Shown here: one piece after another, positions 1-5,453 of the stretch
How the letters are laid out: each line of letters opens with the position of its first letter
Numbering within the stretch: position 1 is the stretch's first letter
DNA from: CAZLPZ01 sp964607245
Lineage (GTDB): Bacteria; Pseudomonadota; Alphaproteobacteria; Micavibrionales; Micavibrionaceae
Reading direction: 5' to 3'
Assembly: GCA_964607245.1 (NCBI GenBank)
Contig: CAZSIB010000014.1
Location: 1 to 32,066 of the forward strand
Length of the DNA: 32,066 nt
Position numbers and translations under genes: made by a program
Notes under the pieces: model-generated
Told to the model about the DNA's origin: nothing
Seen by the model: only the letters and a program-made list of their open reading frames with translations
The model's database searches: none

Positions 1-8
1 CGCTGAAG

Positions 9-992
9 GTGTTGTCGAATTCTCTCCCCTTGCCGGGGGTTGAGGAACTCAAGAAGTTTTATCATGACATGCTGCTGATCCGCCGCTTTGAAGAAAAAGC
101 CGGGCAGCTGTACGGTATGGGCCAGATCGGCGGGTTTTGCCATCTGTATATCGGGGAAGAGGCGGTTATCACCGGAATCCAGTCAGTCCAGCGCAAAGAA
201 GACACGGCCGTGACGGCCTATCGCAACCACGGGCATATGCTGGCTTGTGGGATTTCGCCCAATGAAGTGATGGCGGAACTGACGGGTCGGGCGGGCGGAT
301 GCAGCCACGGCAAGGGCGGATCGATGCATATGTTCAGCCTGGAGAATAATTTTTACGGCGGTCACGGGATTGTCGGGGCGCAGGTGTCGATTGGAACGGG
401 TTTGGGCTTTGCCCATAAATACAAGGGCGATGGCGGCGTGTGCATCGCGTATATGGGCGACGGCGCGGCGAACCAGGGCCAGGTGTATGAATGCTTTAAC
501 ATGGCGGCGCTGTGGAAATTGCCGGTTCTGTATGTGATTGAAAATAATCAATACAGTATGGGCACTTCCGTGAAGCGTCACGCGGCCGGCGAATTTTACA
601 AACGCGGCGAAGGTTTTGGGATCAAGGGCGAGAAAGTCGACGGGATGGATATCCTGGCCGTGCGTGAAGCGGCCGCGCGGGCGCTTGAGTCCATTCGGTT
701 GGGCAACGGGCCGTATATCCTGGAAATGGTGACGTATCGGTACCGCGGGCATTCCATGTCGGATCCGCAGAAATACCGCACCAAAGAAGAAGTCGAGGAC
801 ATGAAGAATAACCATGACCCGATCGAACAGGTGAAACAAATCCTGGCGCGGGATCATGGGATCACCGAGGATGATTTGAAGGAACTGGATAAACGGGTGA
901 AAGACGCGGTGACCGAAGCAGCCGAATTCGCGCAAAACTCGCCCCTCCCCGACGAGAGCGAACTTTGGACCGATGTGGTGAAGGAGATTTAG
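9..992 (+). CDS. pdhA: Pyruvate dehydrogenase E1 component, alpha subunit
   Basis: This is the thiamine-diphosphate-binding alpha subunit of the E1 heterotetramer, which decarboxylates pyruvate and acetylates the lipoyl arm of E2 in the cytoplasm. The N-terminal family block MLLIRRFEEKAGQLYGMG is at residues 21-38. The ThDP/Mg motif GDGAANQG is at about 150-157 with ENN at 178-180. The phosphorylation-loop-like YRYRGHSMSDP is near 243-253. The length of 327 residues suits the short bacterial form. The start is uncertain: the frame is open to the left edge and the first usable codon here is a GTG at base 9, so a few N-terminal codons may lie outside the window. The gene ends one base before pdhB, whose ribosome site (AAGGAGA) lies inside the pdhA end, so the two are translationally linked. 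Confidence 0.96.
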   Translation: MLSNSLPLPGVEELKKFYHDMLLIRRFEEKAGQLYGMGQIGGFCHLYIGEEAVITGIQSVQRKEDTAVTAYRNHGHMLACGISPNEVMAELTGRAGGCSHGKGGSMHMFSLENNFYGGHGIVGAQVSIGTGLGFAHKYKGDGGVCIAYMGDGAANQGQVYECFNMAALWKLPVLYVIENNQYSMGTSVKRHAAGEFYKRGEGFGIKGEKVDGMDILAVREAAARALESIRLGNGPYILEMVTYRYRGHSMSDPQKYRTKEEVEDMKNNHDPIEQVKQILARDHGITEDDLKELDKRVKDAVTEAAEFAQNSPLPDESELWTDVVKEI

Positions 993-993
993 A

Positions 994-2055
994 ATGTCCG
1001 CAGATATTTTATACGCCCAAGGGGCTGTGGTTGAACCGCCCGATTTTGATGAAGGGTCGTACACCGACAACACCCAGGCGATGCAGGTGCGTGAAGCCCT
1101 GCGCCTGGGGATGTCGGAAGAAATGCGCCGCGACAAGGATGTGTTTTTATTGGGCGAGGAAGTCGCCGAATATAACGGCGCGTACAAGGTATCGCAGGGG
1201 ATGCTGGATGAATTCGGGCCCAACCGCGTGATCGATAGCCCCATTACGGAACATGGATTCACGGGTTTGGGTGTGGGCGCGGCGATGGCGGGCCTTAAAC
1301 CCATCATCGAATTTATGAGCATGGATTTCGCCATGCAGGCGATGGATCAAATTATTAACTCGGCCGCGAAGACATTATATATGGCGGGCGGAAAACTGGG
1401 CTGTCCCATCGTGTTCCGGGGCCAAAACGGCGCGCCGGGCAAGGTGGGTGCGCAGCATTCCCAATGTTACGCATCATGGTACGCCCATGTGCCGGGATTA
1501 AAAGTTGTGGCGCCGTGGTCCGGGGCGGATGCCAAGGGCCTGATCAAGGCGGCCATTCGTGACCCCAATCCGGTCATGGTTTTGGAACATGAACTTATGT
1601 ACGGGCAGGTGTTTGAGACGCCCGTGAATGATGATTTTATTATTCCACTCGGGCGTGCGCGGGTCGAACGCCAGGGGTCCGATATTACGATTGTGTCGTT
1701 TTCGGTGATGGTGGGGCGGTGTTTAGAGGCGGCAGAAATCTTGGCCAACGAACACGGCATTGACGCCGAAGTGATTAACTTGCGCACCATTCGGCCCATT
1801 GATCGGCACACGATTTTGCAAAGCCTGCGCAAGACGAACCGGATTTTAAGCGTGGAAGAGGGGTGGCCCTTTGCCGGAATTGGGGCCGAAATTTGCGCGC
1901 TGGTCTCCGAACACGCGTTTGATGATTTGGATGCACCGCCCGCGCGCTTGTGCGCGGCCGACGTTCCGACACCCTATGCGTTTAATCTTGAGAAATTGGC
2001 CTTGCCGCAGGTCGAGAATATCGTCACCGCGGCAAGGAATGTCGTGGGGCGTTAG
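994..2055 (+). CDS. pdhB: Pyruvate dehydrogenase E1 component, beta subunit
   Basis: This is the beta subunit of the E1 heterotetramer, partner of the upstream pdhA product. The family blocks VREALRLGMSEEMRRDKDVF, FLLGEEVAEYNGAYKVSQG, DSPITEHGFTGLGVGAAM and the C-terminal EEGWPFAGIGAEI are clear. The product is 353 residues. It has about 28 extra N-terminal residues but no lipoyl domain, unlike the lipoyl-bearing E1 beta of some alphaproteobacteria. The start ATG follows the pdhA stop by one base, with AAGGAGA upstream. Its TAG stop (2053-2055) overlaps the TAA of a convergent minus-strand small gene, so the 3' end is the exact boundary of a foreign-looking block. pdhC, normally next, is displaced by about 1.7 kb. 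Confidence 0.96.
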   Translation: MSADILYAQGAVVEPPDFDEGSYTDNTQAMQVREALRLGMSEEMRRDKDVFLLGEEVAEYNGAYKVSQGMLDEFGPNRVIDSPITEHGFTGLGVGAAMAGLKPIIEFMSMDFAMQAMDQIINSAAKTLYMAGGKLGCPIVFRGQNGAPGKVGAQHSQCYASWYAHVPGLKVVAPWSGADAKGLIKAAIRDPNPVMVLEHELMYGQVFETPVNDDFIIPLGRARVERQGSDITIVSFSVMVGRCLEAAEILANEHGIDAEVINLRTIRPIDRHTILQSLRKTNRILSVEEGWPFAGIGAEICALVSEHAFDDLDAPPARLCAADVPTPYAFNLEKLALPQVENIVTAARNVVGR

Positions 2056-2465
2056 TTTTGTCCGTAGGATAATCCAACGTGTGTTGCGATTGCGCTAATT
2101 GCGGTCTGTCGGGTCGAGCGGTCAAGCTCCAGGCTGATTTCTTTGCGCGCCTCTTTGTTGGCAGCGGCGTAAACTTTCAAAAGATCGATTGCAGGTCTGG
2201 GTAGGTTGTACGGTGCACGCTGTAGAGCATCATAGGTTGCGATGCCAGCCTGAACCGCTGTGTGGAAAATATGCGCGCTCGAGGTGCCTCGTTTGTCTCG
2301 GTAATCTTTCACCGCACTGCGGACATCCCCAATGCTAGTCGTCGGATGCGCGTCATTTCCATTAGATGCGCGTGCGGCGGCGTCGCGTCGAGCTTGCCGA
2401 GCTGCTTCGCGAGCGGCTCTAGCTTCTTTTTCAAGGCGTTGCTTTGTGTCTTTATCCATAGCCAT
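2052..2465 (-). CDS. Unknown small basic protein (small gene A of the pdh insertion)
   Basis: I do not recognise this protein, of about 137 residues. It starts with a charged, Ala/Arg/Lys-rich helix (KQRLEKEARAAREAARQARR), then a linker, then a more globular half containing IFHTAVQAGIATYDALQRAP. The longest frame starts at 2474, but the GAGAGG ribosome site directly abuts that ATG, so the next ATG at 2465, nine bases further on, is the better start. The leader AGGATGAAYAAAATGG is shared with gene B. It is the third gene of a minus-strand cluster with B and C, 60 bp after B, presumably transcribed from the promoter at 3210-3238 towards the pdhB 3' end. The central AVxAGI segment resembles one in gene C, so A and C may be distant relatives. 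No function is assigned. Confidence 0.6.
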   Translation of the reverse strand: MAMDKDTKQRLEKEARAAREAARQARRDAAARASNGNDAHPTTSIGDVRSAVKDYRDKRGTSSAHIFHTAVQAGIATYDALQRAPYNLPRPAIDLLKVYAAANKEARKEISLELDRSTRQTAISAIATHVGLSYGQN

Positions 2466-2525
2466 TTTATTCATCCTCTCGGTTTGGTTGGTTAAAAATA
2501 CTTGTCTTAAAATCAGTCTTTTGGG

Positions 2526-2717
2526 TTAACCGCAGGTGTTACCGGGGAGTCTGCGGCGTCGAGCGTGGATTGTTGTTTGGGGCGCAGGATGAGTATCTCC
2601 GCTCCGTGGGGCACCGCTTTCATCAACGTTCAACCGCTTCATTTGTTCAGTTAGAAAACGGTCTTTTCTCGCGTTGTGTTCAGCACTGTCTTTGTAGCTA
2701 ATACGTTTTCTTCCCAT
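2526..2717 (-). CDS. Unknown very small protein, possibly frameshifted (gene B)
   Basis: This is a short basic product of about 63 residues (start MGRKRISYKDSAEHNARKDR) with no recognised family. The ribosome site AAAAGG abuts an ATG at 2726, so the ATG at 2717, nine bases on, is the likelier start, exactly as in gene A. The last dozen residues are an odd run of arginines (HARRRRLPGNTCG). The neighbouring frame over the same bases reads LDAADSPVTPAVNPKD and stops at 2513, which looks more like a natural tail. A one-base indel near 2565-2575 is therefore possible, either real decay or an assembly error. It lies between genes C and A on the same strand. The evidence for expression is only the ribosome site and the cluster context. 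Confidence 0.45.
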   Translation of the reverse strand: MGRKRISYKDSAEHNARKDRFLTEQMKRLNVDESGAPRSGDTHPAPQTTIHARRRRLPGNTCG

Positions 2718-2739
2718 TTTGTTCATCCTTTTAGATTGA

Positions 2740-2767
2740 TTGAATGGTTTAGATTGAATGGTTTAGT
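2740..2767. repeat. Two tandem 14-bp copies between small genes B and C
   Basis: The 14-mer TTGAATGGTTTAGA (2740-2753) is followed at once by a second copy, TTGAATGGTTTAGT (2754-2767), differing at the last base. It lies in the 71-bp gap between genes C and B, just upstream of the gene B ribosome site. It may be slippage debris or paired binding sites. Confidence 0.7.
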
Positions 2768-2788
2768 AAGTAGATTAAAATTTCATAG

Positions 2789-3175
2789 TCAACGATGGAA
2801 ATGTTGTCCTGGAAAAGATCTTGCCGCCTTATCTTTTTCAACTTTTTCTTTCAAAAAGTGCAATAAAGCATGGCGTTGAGGCTTGCTCAAGCCAGGTGGG
2901 TTCCCGTTGGCGGCGAGGTCCATTTGCGTGTGTGTGATGCCCGTTTGGTGTTTGATCATCTTTGGAGTGATCCCGGCCAGTACGGCTGCGTTCATAATGT
3001 CGCGCAAACGTCCACGGTTGGGGTCTGTTTTGGCTGTTGTTTCGTATTTTTTGACCAAGTGGCCTAGAATATTCATTGGTTGACGCGATCTATGGGCAAC
3101 GTGTGCGCGCTTGTCGCCCATTTTTCGGAATTCTCTTACGCCAACGCCCTTTACGCCTTGTTTTCGATTAGCCAT
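2789..3175 (-). CDS. Unknown basic protein, first gene of the pdh insertion cluster (gene C)
   Basis: This is a 128-residue, strongly basic protein with no family I recognise. The N-terminal 30 residues are rich in Arg/Lys/Gly (MANRKQGVKGVGVREFRKMG). The middle contains a helix-turn-helix-like stretch (IMNAAVLAGITPKMIKHQTG) and the C-terminus is a charged helix (HALLHFLKEKVEKDK). A nucleic-acid-binding role would fit the charge but is only inference. The start is supported by GAGGGTG about seven bases upstream and by the strong promoter at 3210-3238, which gives a short leader. It heads the minus-strand cluster C-B-A. The segment is visibly richer in A+T than the flanking pdh genes, especially upstream of the start, which suggests a different origin. 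Confidence 0.62.
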   Translation of the reverse strand: MANRKQGVKGVGVREFRKMGDKRAHVAHRSRQPMNILGHLVKKYETTAKTDPNRGRLRDIMNAAVLAGITPKMIKHQTGITHTQMDLAANGNPPGLSKPQRHALLHFLKEKVEKDKAARSFPGQHFHR

Positions 3176-3209
3176 GCTTACACCCTCAAATTTATATTAT
3201 GTGTAATGA

Positions 3210-3238
3210 AAAATACAATAATATTTTCCACTTGTCAA
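3210..3238 (-). promoter_or_regulatory. Near-consensus sigma-70 promoter for small genes C-B-A
   Basis: Read on the minus strand, a perfect -35 TTGACA (3233-3238) is followed by a 17-bp spacer and a -10 TATTTT (3210-3215, 5 of 6 to TATAAT). It lies about 35 bp upstream of the gene C start. This is the best-matching promoter seen in the window, and it directs transcription against the pdh operon. Confidence 0.72.
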
Positions 3239-3248
3239 CGCAAAAAAG

Positions 3249-3261
3249 TAATAATTTATTA
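3249..3261. promoter_or_regulatory. Perfect 13-bp AT palindrome next to the -35 box, possible operator
   Basis: TAATAATTTATTA is a perfect odd-length palindrome. It starts 10 bp upstream of the minus-strand -35 hexamer, between that promoter and a possible plus-strand promoter. The position suits a regulator-binding site, but in AT-rich DNA it could be chance. Confidence 0.3.
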
Positions 3262-3266
3262 ACGTT

Positions 3267-3295
3267 TTGGCGCAATTTTGTTGCGTGCATATACG
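3267..3295 (+). promoter_or_regulatory. Possible plus-strand promoter ahead of the GIY-YIG gene and pdhC
   Basis: TTGGCG (3267-3272), a 17-bp spacer and TATACG (3290-3295) each match 4 of 6 consensus bases. A small inverted repeat (CGCAA at 3271-3275, TTGCG at 3281-3285) lies within it. pdhC needs a promoter downstream of the antisense cluster unless long read-through occurs, and this is the best candidate seen. Confidence 0.3.
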
Positions 3296-3319
3296 GGGTC
3301 GGAAAATACAAATAACATC

Positions 3320-3357
3320 GTCGTCCCGGAAGGGCGTATGCCCTATCCGGGACCTTC
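3320..3357. repeat. Left palindromic inverted repeat of the GIY-YIG cassette
   Basis: This is itself a hairpin: TCCCGGAAGGGC (3324-3335), loop GTAT, and a partner arm to 3352 with one bulged A. Outside the stem it has GTCG on the left and CCTTC on the right. The same outer sequence, in reverse orientation and with a different loop, lies at 3681-3719 on the other side of the nuclease gene. Confidence 0.85.
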
Positions 3358-3373
3358 ATCCATCCGGAATAAT

Positions 3374-3673
3374 ATGATGCCAAAAGAACAATTCTATGTT
3401 TATATGCTTGCCAGTTTTCACAACCGTGTTTTGTATACGGGGGTTACGTCCGATCTGATCAAGCGTGTGTATGAGCACAAGATCAAGGCTGTGCCTGGCT
3501 TTACAAAAATGTATAACGTTGACCGATTAGTTTGGTATGAAATACATGATCATCCCGAGGCGGCAATCAAAAGAGAAAAGCAAATCAAGCGATGGCGACG
3601 CGAGTGGAAGATTCAGATGATTGAAAAAATGAATCCAGAATGGGATGATTTGTACCAAGATATATGTGCTTAA
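3374..3673 (+). CDS. GIY-YIG family endonuclease, small stand-alone type
   Basis: This is a 99-residue GIY-YIG nuclease-fold protein of the small single-domain (COG2827/YhbQ-like) type. The family signature is present as YVYMLAS, then VLYTGVTSDLIKRVYEHK with the conserved Arg and the His region. It continues with the typical KREKQIKRWRREWK helix and the tail NPEWDDLY. The frame is open further upstream to 3278, but that part crosses a palindrome and is not protein-like, so I start at the double ATG (3374/3377); the ribosome site is weak. The gene fills almost all the space between the two inverted palindromes, with 16 bp before the start and 7 bp after the stop. Whether it acts on its own flanking hairpins is unknown. 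A DNA-cleaving role is inferred from the family only. Confidence 0.88.
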   Translation: MMPKEQFYVYMLASFHNRVLYTGVTSDLIKRVYEHKIKAVPGFTKMYNVDRLVWYEIHDHPEAAIKREKQIKRWRREWKIQMIEKMNPEWDDLYQDICA

Positions 3674-3680
3674 AATGGCG

Positions 3681-3719
3681 GAAGGTCCCGGATCGGGCCT
3701 TTGGCCCGTCCGGGACGAC
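3681..3719. repeat. Right palindromic inverted repeat of the GIY-YIG cassette
   Basis: This is a hairpin with outer stem GTCCCGGA (3685-3692) against TCCGGGAC (3709-3716), inner stem CGGGCC against GGCCCG, and loop TTT. Read on the minus strand, it starts GTCGTCCCGGA and ends ATCCGGGACCTTC, the same as the left repeat at 3320-3357; only the inner stem and loop differ. It also sits 35 bp ahead of pdhC. Confidence 0.85.
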
Positions 3720-3754
3720 ATGGTTTAAAAAGAATTTAAAGGAGTAACCAAAAC

Positions 3755-5020
3755 ATGCCCACGAATATTTTAATGCCGGCGCTGTCGCCGACCATGACCG
3801 AAGGAACGCTGGCCAAGTGGCTTAAGCGGGAAGGGGATATGGTCAAGTCTGGGGACGTCATTGCCGAAATCGAAACCGACAAGGCGACGATGGAGGTCGA
3901 GGCGGCGGATGAAGGTAAACTGGGTAAGATTCTGGTTGAGGCCGGAACAGCGGGCGTGAAGATCAATTCGGTCATCGCTGTGCTGCTGGATGAGGGCGAA
4001 AAGTATGAGGCTGCGAATGCGTCGGCTCCAGCCGCGCCCGAGGTTAAGGTGGCGGATGCCGTAAAACCGGCGAATACGCCTTTATCTGCCCAACCGTCGG
4101 CCACGCCTGTTGCTCAAGGGGGTGCCTCGGGATCGCGGGTCAAGGCATCGCCCCTTGCAAAACGTGTGGCGAACGAACGCGGGATTGATATTGCGCGCGT
4201 CACGGGTACGGGCCCGCATGGTCGTATCGTGCGTGACGATGTGATGAACTATAAGGGCGGCGCAAGTGCCGGGGCATCTAGTCCGCCGCGCGGGTCATCG
4301 GTTGACGCGCGGGCGCTTGCCGATGCGTACGGCATGACCTATACCGCGATCCCGAATTCCGGTGTACGCAAGGTGATTGCGAGCCGACTTTTGGAATCAA
4401 AACAAACTATTCCCCATTTCTATTTAACAGTGGATTGCGTGCTGGATACTTTACTGGCCGCGCGTGCCGATATCAATGATGCCGCCAAGGGCGCGTATAA
4501 ATTGTCGGTGAATGACTTTGTCATCAAGGCGGCGGCGATGGCGCTTCATCGTTATCCGGCCGCGAACGTGGCCTGGACGGATGAGGCAATTTTGCAATTT
4601 GATCACGCGGATATTTCCGTCGCAGTGGCCACACCGAATGGCCTGATCACCCCGATTATCAAGGCGGCGGAAACAAAATCTCTCGTCGATATTTCGTCTG
4701 AGATGAAGGATTTGGCCGCGCGTGCGCGGGATGGGAAATTAAAACCCGCGGAATTCCAAGGCGGCACGTTCAGTATTTCGAACTTGGGCATGTACGGGAT
4801 TAAAGATTTCGGTGCGATCATCAACCCCCCTCAGGCTTGTATTTTAGCCGTTGGCGCGGGGAGTGAGCAGCCCGTCGTCGTGAACGGCAAGGTTGAGGTG
4901 CGTACGGTCATGTCGGTCACGTTATCGGTTGATCACCGCGCGGTTGACGGTGCCGTGGGCGCCGAGTATTTGCAAATGTTCAAGCGATTCATTGAGAACC
5001 CAACGGCGATGTTTGTCTAA
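3755..5020 (+). CDS. pdhC: Pyruvate dehydrogenase E2, dihydrolipoamide acetyltransferase
   Basis: This is the core acyltransferase of the pyruvate dehydrogenase complex, moving the acetyl group from lipoamide to CoA. There is one N-terminal lipoyl domain with the lipoylated Lys43 in ETDKATMEVEA. A Pro/Ala linker (about 85-128) is followed by the peripheral-subunit-binding domain (VKASPLAKRVANERGIDIAR, about 129-165). The catalytic domain ends in SVDHRAVDGAVGAEYL, with His394 and Asp398 as the active-site pair. The length of 421 residues is normal. The start is supported by AAAGGAG about 10 bases upstream. It is separated from pdhB by the small-gene cluster and the GIY-YIG cassette, so its expression may be uncoupled from E1. 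The last 20 bp of the gene are repeated after the next ORF. Confidence 0.97.
   Translation: MPTNILMPALSPTMTEGTLAKWLKREGDMVKSGDVIAEIETDKATMEVEAADEGKLGKILVEAGTAGVKINSVIAVLLDEGEKYEAANASAPAAPEVKVADAVKPANTPLSAQPSATPVAQGGASGSRVKASPLAKRVANERGIDIARVTGTGPHGRIVRDDVMNYKGGASAGASSPPRGSSVDARALADAYGMTYTAIPNSGVRKVIASRLLESKQTIPHFYLTVDCVLDTLLAARADINDAAKGAYKLSVNDFVIKAAAMALHRYPAANVAWTDEAILQFDHADISVAVATPNGLITPIIKAAETKSLVDISSEMKDLAARARDGKLKPAEFQGGTFSISNLGMYGIKDFGAIINPPQACILAVGAGSEQPVVVNGKVEVRTVMSVTLSVDHRAVDGAVGAEYLQMFKRFIENPTAMFV
5001..5020 (+). repeat. Direct repeat copy 1: last 20 bp of pdhC
   Basis: CAACGGCGATGTTTGTCTAA, the last six codons of pdhC (starting one base earlier) plus the stop, recurs at 5340-5359 with a single C-to-T change. 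The two copies bound a 319-bp segment containing one ORF. Confidence 0.85.
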
Positions 5021-5039
5021 CCAAAAGGAGAGGTAAAAA

Positions 5040-5327
5040 ATGATTGAATCACGTGATACAAGTCTTGAAATCGACAAGGCAAGGCTGTCGGGTGCCTGGC
5101 GATTTTTGCAGGGGCGGGTTGATGGAATCCGGGGTATCGGAGATCCGATGAGATTAGGAATACCTGATCGCCAGCGGGTTCTTGAACGTGTGTGGCAGAC
5201 CTGTGGAGCCGGCGCATATCAGCCCATTCGCCAAGTTCCGTACGCGGTGCATGAGCCTACCCGTTTTGATAGTTTTTTTGATGTTGTTTTGCGGCGGCAG
5301 GCGCAATCGCTTGGTTGGCGTCCGTGA
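5040..5327 (+). CDS. Unknown 95-residue protein between pdhC and lpd
   Basis: I do not recognise this protein. It is 95 residues long, mixed charged and hydrophobic, with no signal peptide or membrane helix. A strong ribosome site (AAAGGAGAGG) ends about seven bases before the ATG, which is the main reason to accept it as a gene. It has no similarity that I can see to lipoyl or pdh proteins, and the classic operon has no gene here. It lies entirely between two copies of the pdhC 3' tail (5001-5020 and 5340-5359), so it probably arrived by an insertion that rebuilt the pdhC end. It is co-directional with pdhC and lpd and would be carried on the same transcript. Confidence 0.6.
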   Translation: MIESRDTSLEIDKARLSGAWRFLQGRVDGIRGIGDPMRLGIPDRQRVLERVWQTCGAGAYQPIRQVPYAVHEPTRFDSFFDVVLRRQAQSLGWRP

Positions 5328-5339
5328 TAGCGCCAGATT

Positions 5340-5359
5340 CAACGGCGATGTTTGTTTAA
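5340..5359 (+). repeat. Direct repeat copy 2: orphan duplicate of the pdhC tail
   Basis: CAACGGCGATGTTTGTTTAA matches the end of pdhC at 19 of 20 bases and includes a stop, but belongs to no ORF here. It lies 12 bp after the stop of the 95-codon ORF and looks like the scar of an insertion or partial duplication. Confidence 0.85.
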
Positions 5360-5400
5360 GAACTCGGTGATATCTCGGAGTAAGACCGGGAGGTCAATCG

Positions 5401-5430
5401 GCACGAGGTTCCGGCCTTCGCCGGAACGAC
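5401..5430. repeat. Isolated palindrome related to the GIY-YIG flanking repeats
   Basis: A perfect hairpin, GTTCCGGC (5408-5415), loop CTTC, GCCGGAAC (5420-5427), has the outer context GAGGT...ACGAC. This matches the right-hand cassette repeat (GAAGGTCCCGG...CCGGGACGAC) in orientation and layout. It lies 24 bp upstream of lpd and may be a solo copy of the same dispersed family. Because it falls between two operon genes, it may also affect mRNA stability. Confidence 0.7.
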
Positions 5431-5453
5431 AGGTAAAAGGAAAGTAAGGAAAC

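Noticed and set aside
183..1334. 383-codon minus-strand frame across pdhA and pdhB
   Set aside because: It lies antisense to two unmistakable genes, has low-complexity, motif-free content and no ribosome site; it is a by-product of GC-rich codon use.
3278..3373. N-terminal extension of the GIY-YIG frame
   Set aside because: The extra 32 codons cross the left palindrome and include VPEGRMPYPGPSS, typical of translated repeat DNA; homologues begin near the double ATG.
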